64,000 nucleotides of DNA, taken from Amaranthus tricolor (lineage: Eukaryota > Streptophyta > Magnoliopsida > Caryophyllales > Amaranthaceae). Made by a program: the position numbers and the translations under genes. Below the pieces are notes generated by a model. It was not told the origin of the DNA and searched no databases. It saw nothing but the letters and a program-made list of their open reading frames with translations. Location of the stretch: assembly GCF_026212465.1 (NCBI RefSeq), contig NC_080056.1, forward strand, positions 21,172,017-21,236,016. Reading direction: 5' to 3'. This document shows, one piece after another, positions 50,301-61,363 of the stretch; the first letter of the stretch is position 1, and the number at the start of each line of letters is the position of its first letter.

Positions 50301-52919
50301 CGACACTTGGCACACGATACTATTTGGTATATATTATTGTGTTGAAAAGGTGACAATCGAAAAAATAGTCATATGCTTGAAATTACATGCTAAGTTGCGT
50401 CATTGAGGTTTTTTAAAAGTTTTTTGCACTTTCTCGTATAAAGTGGTTCAAACTTGGTTTATTTTGCATGAAACATGGAACACAACACTATTTGGTACAT
50501 ATTATTGTGATGAAATGGTTAGAATCGAAACCAATAGTCATATGCTAGAAATTACGTTCCAAGTTACGTTTTTGAGTTTTTTTAATCATTTTTGGCACTT
50601 TCTCGATTAATTAGTTAAAACATGGTTTGTTTTGCATGAAACATTGCACACAACAGTATTTGGTATATATTATAGTGTTGAAATGGTTAGAATCAAATAC
50701 ATAAAGTCATATTCTTGATATTACGTGCTAAGTTGTGTATTTGAGGTTTTTTAAGCGTTTTATGCACTTTCTCGCATGAAGTGGTTAAAACGTGGTTTGT
50801 ATTGTATGAAACTTGGCACTAAACACTATTTGGTATATATTATTGTGCTTAATTCGATAGAATGGAAAACAATAGTCATATGCTTGAAATTACGTGCTAA
50901 CTTGCTTTTTTAAGGTTTTTAAAGTGTTTTTGGCACTTTCGCGCATAAAGTGTTTTAAACTTTGTTTGTTTTACATGAAACTTGGCACTAAACACTAATT
51001 GGTATATAATATTGTTTTGAAATGTTTAAAATCAAAAATTTATAGTCCTATGCTTTATATTACGTGCTAAGTTACATATTTGTGGTTTTTTTAGCGTGTT
51101 ATGCACTTTCTCTCATAAAGTTGTTTAGACATGGTTTGTTTGCCACAAAACATTGCACACGATGCTATTTGGTATATATTATTGTGTAAAAAAGGTGACA
51201 AACAAAAACACTAGTCATATGCATGATATTACGTGCTAGGTTGCGTCATTGAGGTGTTTAATCGTTTTTGGCACATTCTCGCATTAAATGTTCCAAACCT
51301 TGTTTTGTTTTGCATAAAACTTGGCACATAACACTATTTAGTATATATTATTGTGTTGAAATGTTTTGAATCGAAAACAATAGTTATATGCTTGAAATTA
51401 CGTTCTAAGTTACGTTTTTGAGGTTTTTTAATCAGTTTTGGAACTTTGTCGAATAATTAGTTCAAACATGGTTTGTTTTGCATGAAACATTGCACACAAC
51501 GGTATTTGGTATATATTATATGTTGAAATGGTTAGAATCAAAAACATATAGTCATACTCTTGATATTACTTGCTAAGTTCCGTATTTGAGGTTTTTTAAG
51601 CGTTTTAGGCACTTTCTCGCATTAAGTGGTTCAAACTTGGTTTGTTTTGTATGAAACTTGGCACAAAACACTATTTGGTATACATTATTGTGCTGAACTC
51701 GATAGAATTGAAAAGAATAGTCATATGCTGGAAATTACGTTCTAAGTTGCATGTTTCAGAATTTTTAAAGCGTTTTTGGAGCTTTCTTGCTTAAAGTGGT
51801 TCAAAGTTGGTTCGCTTGGCACGAAACTTGGCTCACGATAATATTTGGTATATATATTATTGTGTTGAAATGGTGACAATAGAACACAATAGTCATATGC
51901 TTTAAATTAAGTTCTAAGATGCATGTTTCAGCTTTTTAAAACGTTTTTGGCACTTTCTCGCTTAAAGTTGTTCAAACTTGGTTCGCTTGTCACGAAACTT
52001 GGCACACGACACGATTTGGTATCTATTATTGTCTTGAAATAGTTAGAATCCAAAACAATAGTCATATGGTTGAAATTACGTGCTAAGTTGCTTTTTTAAG
52101 GTTTTTAATGCTTTCTTGGCACTTTTCTCGCATAAAGTAATTCAAACTATGTTTATTCGCAGGAAAATTTTCTAACTAAATTTTATTTGGTATATATTAT
52201 TGTGTTGAAATGGTGAAAATACCAAACAGTAGTCATATACTAGAAATTGTGAGCTAACTTGTGTGTTTGAGGTTTATGAAGTATTTTTGGCACTTTCTTA
52301 CATAAAATGGTTCAAACTAGGTTTGTTTGGCACGAAACTTGGCACACGATACTATTTGGTATATATGATTGAGTTTAAATGGTGACAATAAAAAACAATT
52401 GTCATATGCTTTAAATTACGTTCTAAGTTGCATGCTTCAGCTTTTAAAAACGTCTTTGGCACTTTCTCGCTTAAAGTTGTTCAAACTTGGTTCGCTTGTC
52501 ACGAAACTTGGCACACGACACGATTTGGTATCTATTATTTTCTTAAAACTGTTAGAATCCAAAACATTAGTCATACGCTTGAAATTACGTGCTAAGTTGT
52601 TTTTTTAAGGTTTTTAATGCTTTCTTGGCACTTTCTCGCATAAAGTGATTCAAACTATGTTTGTTTGCAGGAAAATTTCCTCACTAAATTGTATTTGGTA
52701 TATATTATTGTGTTGAAATGGTGAAAATACAAAACAGTAGTCATATACTTGAAATTACGAGCTAACTTGCGTGTTTGAGGTTTATTAAGCTTTTTTGGCA
52801 CTTTCTTGCATAAAATGGTTCAAACTTGGTTTGTTTGGCACGAAACTTGGTACACGATACTATTTGGTATATATTATTGTGTTGAAATGGTGACAATCGA
52901 AAACAATAGTCATATGCTT
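47398..52919 (+). repeat. 5.5-kb higher-order repeat, copy 2
   Basis: A 5522-bp unit starting GAAATTACGCGCTAAGTTGC. I count 33 monomer starts drawn from the same eleven classes seen in the 1.82-kb unit: a run of ten, then eight, then fifteen, with particular classes skipped or doubled. One monomer near 49945 is shortened by about 90 bp. It differs from copy 3 at only a few positions (for example GAAATGG versus GAATTGG after TATATTTTT, and one T in a T run near 48781). Confidence 0.93.
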
Positions 52920-55900
52920 GAAATTACGCGCTAAGTTGCGTCATTGAGGTTTTTCAAAAGTTTTTTGCACTTTCTCGCATAAAGTGGTTCAAGCTTTGTT
53001 TATTTTGCATGAAAGTTGGCAGACAACACTCTTTGGTACATTTTATTGTAATGAAATGGTTAGAATCGAAAACAATAGTCATATGCTAGAAATTACGTGT
53101 TAAGTTGCGTTTTTGAGCTTTTTTTAAATGTTTTGTATGCTTTTTTTTGTACTTTCACGCATAAAATGGTTCAAACTTGGTTTTTTTTCCACGACACTTG
53201 GCATACGACACTTTTTGGTATATATTTTTGAATTGGTTTGAATCCAAAAAAATAGCTATATGCTTGAAATTACGTGCGAAGATGCTTTTTTAAGGTTTTT
53301 TTAAGCGTTTTTGGCACTTTCACGCATAAACTGTTTCAAACATTGTTTTTTTTACATGAAACTTGGCACTAAAGACAATTTGGTATATATTATTGTGTTG
53401 AAATGGTTAAAATCCAAAATTTATAGTCATATGCTTTATATTACTAACTAAGTTGCATATTTGAGGTTTTGTTAGCGTCTTATACACTTTCTCTCAAACA
53501 GTGGTTCACACATGGTTTGCTTGCCACAAAACATTGCACACGATACTATTTGGTATATATTATTGTGTTGAAAAGGTGACAAATTAAACTACTAGTCATA
53601 TGCATGAAATTACGTGCAAGGTTGCGTCATTGAGGTTTTAAAGCGTTTTTGGCACATTCTCGTATTAAATGTTTCAAACCTTGTTTTGTTTTGCATAAAA
53701 CTTGGCACATAACACTATTTAGTATATATTATTGTGTTGAAATGTTTTGAATCGAAAACAATAGTCATATGCTTGAAATTACGTTCTAAGTTACGTTTTT
53801 GAGGTTTTCTAATCACTTTTGGTTCTTTCTCGATTAATTAGTTCAAACATGGTTTGTTTTGCATGAAACGTTGCACACAACAGTATTTGGTATATATTAT
53901 ATGTTGAAATGGTTAGAATCAAAAACATATAGTCATATTCTAGATATTACGTGCTAAGTTGCGTTTTTGAGGTTTTTTAAGCGTTTTAGGCACTTTCTCG
54001 CATGAAGTGATATAAACTTGGTTAGTTTTGTATGAAACTTGGCACAAAACACTATTTGGTATATATTAATTTGTTGAAATGGTGACAATCGGAAACAATA
54101 GTGATATGCTTGAAATTACGTTTTAAGTTGCATGTTTCAGCTTTTTAAAACGTTTTTGGCACTCTCTCGCTTAAAAATGTTCAAACTTGGTTCGCTTCTC
54201 ACGAAACTTTGCACACGACACTCTATTATTGTCCTGAAATAGTTAGAATCCAAAACAATAGTCATATGCTTGAAATTACGTGCTAAGTTTCTTTTTTAAG
54301 GTTTTTAAAGCTTTTTTGGCACTTTCTCGCATAAAGTGATTCAATCCATGTTTGTTTTGCGGGAAACTTTTCTCACTAAATTGTATTTGGTATATATTAT
54401 TGTGTTGAAATGCTTAAAATCAAAAACAGTAGTCATATACTTAAAATTACGAGCTGACTTGCGTGTTTGAGGTTTATTAAGCATTTTTGGCACTTTCTTG
54501 CATAAAATTGTTCAAACTTGGTTTGTTTGGCACGAAACATGGCACACGATACTATTTGGTATATAATATTGTGTTGAAATGGTGATAATCAAAATCAATA
54601 GTCATATGCAAGAAATTACAAGCTAAGTTACATCATTGAGGTTTTTTAAAAGTGTTTTGCACTTTCTCGCATAAACTGGTTCAAACTTGGTTTATTTTGA
54701 ATGAAACTTGGCAGACAACACTATTTGGTACATATTATTGTGATGAAATGGTTAGAATCGAAACCAATAGTCATATGCTAGAAATTACGTGTTAAGTTGC
54801 GTTTTTGTGCTTTTTTAAAATGTTTTTTATGCGTTTTTTTGTACTTTCAAGCATAAAATGGTTCAAACTTGGTTTGTTTGCCACGAAACTTGGCATACGA
54901 CACTTTTTGGTATATATTTTTGAAATGGTTTGAATCCAAAAAAATAGCTATATGCTTCAAATTACTTGCTAAGTTTCTTTTTAAAGGTTTTTTAAGCGTT
55001 TTTGGCACTTTCGCGCATAAAGTGTTTCAAACTTTGTTTGTTTTACATGAAACATGGCACTAAACACTATTTGGTATATATTATTGTGCTGAAATGGTTA
55101 AAATCCAAGTTTTATAGTCATATGCTTTATATTACGTGCTAAGTTGCATATTTGAGGTTTTTTTAGCGTCTTATGCACTTTCTCTCATAATGTGGTTCAC
55201 ACATGGTTTGTTTGCCACAAAATATTGCACACGATGCTATTTGGTATATATTATTGTATTGAAAAGGTGAATCACAAAACTACTAGTCATATTCATGAAA
55301 TTATGTGCAAGGTTGCGTCATTGAGGTTTTCAAGCGTTTTTGGCACATTCTCGCATTAAATGTTTCAAACCATGTTTTGTTTTGCATAACACTTGGTACA
55401 TAACACTACTTAGTATATATTATTGTGTTGAAATGTTTTGATTCGAAAACAATAGTCATATACTTGAAACATGGTTTGTTTTGCATGAAACATTGCACAC
55501 AACAGTATTTGGTATGTATTATATGTTTAAATGGTTAGAATCAAAAACATATAGTCATATTCTTGATATTACGTGCTAAGTTTCGTATTTGAGGTTTTTT
55601 AAGCGTTCTAGGCACTTTCTCCCATGAAGTGGTTCAAACTTGGTTAGTTTGGTATGAAACTTGGCACAAAACACTATTTGATATATATTATTGTGCTGAA
55701 CTAGATAGAATTGAAAACAATAGCCATATGCTTGAAACTACGTTCTAAGTTGCATGTTTCAGGTTTATAAATAATGTTTGGCGCTTTCTTGCTTAAAGTA
55801 ATTCGAAGTTATCACTGGGCACGACACTTGGCACACGATACTATTTGGTATATATTATTGTGTTGAAAAGGTGACAATCGAAAAAATAGTCATATGCTTG

Positions 55901-58440
55901 AAATTACATGCTAAGTTGCGTCATTGAGGTTTTTTAAAAGTTTTTTGCACTTTCTCGTATAAAGTGGTTCAAACTTGGTTTATTTTGCATGAAACATGGA
56001 ACACAACACTATTTGGTACATATTATTGTGATGAAATGGTTAGAATCGAAACCAATAGTCATATGCTAGAAATTACGTTCCAAGTTACGTTTTTGAGTTT
56101 TTTTAATCATTTTTGGCACTTTCTCGATTAATTAGTTAAAACATGGTTTGTTTTGCATGAAACATTGCACACAACAGTATTTGGTATATATTATAGTGTT
56201 GAAATGGTTAGAATCAAATACATAAAGTCATATTCTTGATATTACGTGCTAAGTTGTGTATTTGAGGTTTTTTAAGCGTTTTATGCACTTTCTCGCATGA
56301 AGTGGTTAAAACGTGGTTTGTATTGTATGAAACTTGGCACTAAACACTATTTGGTATATATTATTGTGCTTAATTCGATAGAATGGAAAACAATAGTCAT
56401 ATGCTTGAAATTACGTGCTAACTTGCTTTTTTAAGGTTTTTAAAGTGTTTTTGGCACTTTCGCGCATAAAGTGTTTTAAACTTTGTTTGTTTTACATGAA
56501 ACTTGGCACTAAACACTAATTGGTATATAATATTGTTTTGAAATGTTTAAAATCAAAAATTTATAGTCCTATGCTTTATATTACGTGCTAAGTTACATAT
56601 TTGTGGTTTTTTTAGCGTGTTATGCACTTTCTCTCATAAAGTTGTTTAGACATGGTTTGTTTGCCACAAAACATTGCACACGATGCTATTTGGTATATAT
56701 TATTGTGTAAAAAAGGTGACAAACAAAAACACTAGTCATATGCATGATATTACGTGCTAGGTTGCGTCATTGAGGTGTTTAATCGTTTTTGGCACATTCT
56801 CGCATTAAATGTTCCAAACCTTGTTTTGTTTTGCATAAAACTTGGCACATAACACTATTTAGTATATATTATTGTGTTGAAATGTTTTGAATCGAAAACA
56901 ATAGTTATATGCTTGAAATTACGTTCTAAGTTACGTTTTTGAGGTTTTTTAATCAGTTTTGGAACTTTGTCGAATAATTAGTTCAAACATGGTTTGTTTT
57001 GCATGAAACATTGCACACAACGGTATTTGGTATATATTATATGTTGAAATGGTTAGAATCAAAAACATATAGTCATACTCTTGATATTACTTGCTAAGTT
57101 CCGTATTTGAGGTTTTTTAAGCGTTTTAGGCACTTTCTCGCATTAAGTGGTTCAAACTTGGTTTGTTTTGTATGAAACTTGGCACAAAACACTATTTGGT
57201 ATACATTATTGTGCTGAACTCGATAGAATTGAAAAGAATAGTCATATGCTGGAAATTACGTTCTAAGTTGCATGTTTCAGAATTTTTAAAGCGTTTTTGG
57301 AGCTTTCTTGCTTAAAGTGGTTCAAAGTTGGTTCGCTTGGCACGAAACTTGGCTCACGATAATATTTGGTATATATATTATTGTGTTGAAATGGTGACAA
57401 TAGAACACAATAGTCATATGCTTTAAATTAAGTTCTAAGATGCATGTTTCAGCTTTTTAAAACGTTTTTGGCACTTTCTCGCTTAAAGTTGTTCAAACTT
57501 GGTTCGCTTGTCACGAAACTTGGCACACGACACGATTTGGTATCTATTATTGTCTTGAAATAGTTAGAATCCAAAACAATAGTCATATGGTTGAAATTAC
57601 GTGCTAAGTTGCTTTTTTAAGGTTTTTAATGCTTTCTTGGCACTTTTCTCGCATAAAGTAATTCAAACTATGTTTATTCGCAGGAAAATTTTCTAACTAA
57701 ATTTTATTTGGTATATATTATTGTGTTGAAATGGTGAAAATACCAAACAGTAGTCATATACTAGAAATTGTGAGCTAACTTGTGTGTTTGAGGTTTATGA
57801 AGTATTTTTGGCACTTTCTTACATAAAATGGTTCAAACTAGGTTTGTTTGGCACGAAACTTGGCACACGATACTATTTGGTATATATGATTGAGTTTAAA
57901 TGGTGACAATAAAAAACAATTGTCATATGCTTTAAATTACGTTCTAAGTTGCATGCTTCAGCTTTTAAAAACGTCTTTGGCACTTTCTCGCTTAAAGTTG
58001 TTCAAACTTGGTTCGCTTGTCACGAAACTTGGCACACGACACGATTTGGTATCTATTATTTTCTTAAAACTGTTAGAATCCAAAACATTAGTCATACGCT
58101 TGAAATTACGTGCTAAGTTGTTTTTTTAAGGTTTTTAATGCTTTCTTGGCACTTTCTCGCATAAAGTGATTCAAACTATGTTTGTTTGCAGGAAAATTTC
58201 CTCACTAAATTGTATTTGGTATATATTATTGTGTTGAAATGGTGAAAATACAAAACAGTAGTCATATACTTGAAATTACGAGCTAACTTGCGTGTTTGAG
58301 GTTTATTAAGCTTTTTTGGCACTTTCTTGCATAAAATGGTTCAAACTTGGTTTGTTTGGCACGAAACTTGGTACACGATACTATTTGGTATATATTATTG
58401 TGTTGAAATGGTGACAATCGAAAACAATAGTCATATGCTT
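52920..58440 (+). repeat. 5.5-kb higher-order repeat, copy 3
   Basis: A 5521-bp unit in exact register with the preceding and following copies, including the same shortened monomer (near 55466) and the same doubled monomer triplet at the end of the unit. Near identity with both neighbours indicates very recent amplification or conversion. Confidence 0.93.
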
Positions 58441-60130
58441 GAAATTACGCGCTAAGTTGCGTCATTGAGGTTTTTCAAAAGTTTTTTGCACTTTCTCGCA
58501 TAAAGTGGTTCAAGCTTTGTTTATTTTGCATGAAAGTTGGCAGACAACACTCTTTGGTACATTTTATTGTAATGAAATGGTTAGAATCGAAAACAATAGT
58601 CATATGCTAGAAATTACGTGTTAAGTTGCGTTTTTGAGCTTTTTTTAAATGTTTTGTATGCTTTTTTTTGTACTTTCACGCATAAAATGGTTCAAACTTG
58701 GTTTTTTTTCCACGACACTTGGCATACGACACTTTTTGGTATATATTTTTGAATTGGTTTGAATCCAAAAAAATAGCTATATGCTTGAAATTACGTGCGA
58801 AGATGCTTTTTTAAGGTTTTTTTAAGCGTTTTTGGCACTTTCACGCATAAACTGTTTCAAACATTGTTTTTTTTACATGAAACTTGGCACTAAAGACAAT
58901 TTGGTATATATTATTGTGTTGAAATGGTTAAAATCCAAAATTTATAGTCATATGCTTTATATTACTAACTAAGTTGCATATTTGAGGTTTTGTTAGCGTC
59001 TTATACACTTTCTCTCAAACAGTGGTTCACACATGGTTTGCTTGCCACAAAACATTGCACACGATACTATTTGGTATATATTATTGTGTTGAAAAGGTGA
59101 CAAATTAAACTACTAGTCATATGCATGAAATTACGTGCAAGGTTGCGTCATTGAGGTTTTAAAGCGTTTTTGGCACATTCTCGTATTAAATGTTTCAAAC
59201 CTTGTTTTGTTTTGCATAAAACTTGGCACATAACACTATTTAGTATATATTATTGTGTTGAAATGTTTTGAATCGAAAACAATAGTCATATGCTTGAAAT
59301 TACGTTCTAAGTTACGTTTTTGAGGTTTTCTAATCACTTTTGGTTCTTTCTCGATTAATTAGTTCAAACATGGTTTGTTTTGCATGAAACGTTGCACACA
59401 ACAGTATTTGGTATATATTATATGTTGAAATGGTTAGAATCAAAAACATATAGTCATATTCTAGATATTACGTGCTAAGTTGCGTTTTTGAGGTTTTTTA
59501 AGCGTTTTAGGCACTTTCTCGCATGAAGTGATATAAACTTGGTTAGTTTTGTATGAAACTTGGCACAAAACACTATTTGGTATATATTAATTTGTTGAAA
59601 TGGTGACAATCGGAAACAATAGTGATATGCTTGAAATTACGTTTTAAGTTGCATGTTTCAGCTTTTTAAAACGTTTTTGGCACTCTCTCGCTTAAAAATG
59701 TTCAAACTTGGTTCGCTTCTCACGAAACTTTGCACACGACACTCTATTATTGTCCTGAAATAGTTAGAATCCAAAACAATAGTCATATGCTTGAAATTAC
59801 GTGCTAAGTTTCTTTTTTAAGGTTTTTAAAGCTTTTTTGGCACTTTCTCGCATAAAGTGATTCAATCCATGTTTGTTTTGCGGGAAACTTTTCTCACTAA
59901 ATTGTATTTGGTATATATTATTGTGTTGAAATGCTTAAAATCAAAAACAGTAGTCATATACTTAAAATTACGAGCTGACTTGCGTGTTTGAGGTTTATTA
60001 AGCATTTTTGGCACTTTCTTGCATAAAATTGTTCAAACTTGGTTTGTTTGGCACGAAACATGGCACACGATACTATTTGGTATATAATATTGTGTTGAAA
60101 TGGTGATAATCAAAATCAATAGTCATATGC
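58441..60130 (+). repeat. 5.5-kb higher-order repeat, partial copy 4
   Basis: The first ~1.69 kb of the unit, nearly identical to 52920-54610. Near identity stops at about 60130, where GAAATTACAAGCTAAGTTAC of the earlier copies is replaced by GAAATTACGTACTATGTTGC. Confidence 0.88.
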
Positions 60131-61363
60131 AAGAAATTACGTACTATGTTGCGTCATTGAGGTTTTTTAAAAGTTTTTTGCACTTTCTCGCATAAACTGG
60201 TTCAAACTTGGTTTATTTTGCATGAAACTTGGCAGACAACACTATTTGGTACATATTATTGTGATGAAATGGTTCGAATCGAAACCAATAGTCATATGCT
60301 AGAAATTGCGTGTTAAGTTGCGTTTTTGTGCTTTTTTTAAATGTTTTTTATGCGTTTTTTTGTACTTTCAAGCATAAAATGGTTCAAACTTGGTTTGTTT
60401 GCCACGAAACTTGGCATACGACACTTTTTGGTATATATTTTTGAAATGGTTTGAATCCAAAAAAATAGCTATATGCTTGAAATTACGTGCTAAGTTGCTT
60501 TTTAAAGGTTTTTTAAGCGTTTTTGGCACTTTCGCGCATAAAGTGTTTCAAACTTTGTTTGTTTTACATGAAACTTGGCACTAAACACTATTTGGTATAT
60601 ATTATTGTGCTGAGATGGTTAAAATCCAAGTTTTATAGTCATATGCTTTATATTACGTGCTAAGTTGCATATTTGAGGTTTTTTTAGCGTCTTATGCACT
60701 TTCTCTTATAATGTGGTTCACACATGGTTTGTTTGCCACAAAACATTGCACACGATGCTATTTGGTATATATTATTTTATTGAAAAGGTGAAAGACGAAA
60801 CTACTAGTCATATGCATGAAATTACGTGCAAGGTTGCGTCATTGAGGTTTTCAAGCGTTTTTGGCATATTCTCGCATTAAATGTTTCAAACCTTGTTTTG
60901 TTTTGCATAACACGGTACATAACACTACTTAGTATATATTATTGTGTTGAAATGTTTTGATTCGAAAACAATAGTCATATACTTGAAACATGGTTTGTTT
61001 TGCATGAAACATTGCACACAACAGTATTTGGTATGTATTATATGTTGAAATGGTTAGAATCAAAAACATATAGTCATATTCTTGATATTACGTGCTAAGT
61101 TTCGTATTTGAGGTTTTTTAAGCGTTTTAGGCACTTTCTCGCATGAAGTGGTTCAAACTTGGTTACTTTGGTATGAAACTTGGCACAAAACACTATTTGG
61201 TATATATTATTGTGCTGAACTCGATAGAATTGAAAACAATAGTCATATGCTTGAAATTACGTTCTAAGTTGCGTTTATTTGGTTTCTTTAAGCGTTTTTT
61301 TGCACTTTAACGCATAAAGTGGTTCAAGCTTGGTTTGTTTGCCACGAAACTTGGCACACAAAA
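60131..61363 (+). repeat. Right edge of the satellite array
   Basis: About seven monomers that keep the class order of the 5.5-kb unit but with scattered differences, some matching older variants better. The last monomer is incomplete, ending at GAAACTTGGCACACAAAA, after which the sequence is no longer satellite. Confidence 0.88.

Noticed and set aside
41017..60584. Recurring 62-79-codon open frames on the plus strand in the satellite (e.g. 41017, 46847, 49348, 52369, 54869, 57890, 60390)
   Set aside because: They repeat at 5521-bp spacing because the DNA repeats. The monomer length is not a multiple of three, so each frame crosses monomers out of register. Composition is that of translated AT-rich repeat and there are no start signals or domains.
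16060..61363. Possible CRISPR-like array because of regular repeats
   Set aside because: The units are contiguous with no unique spacers, and the context is a plant genome; this is an ordinary tandem satellite.
16060..61363. CENP-B-box-like or telomere-type motif in the satellite
   Set aside because: I looked for the TTCG...CGGG pattern and for TTTAGGG arrays and saw neither.
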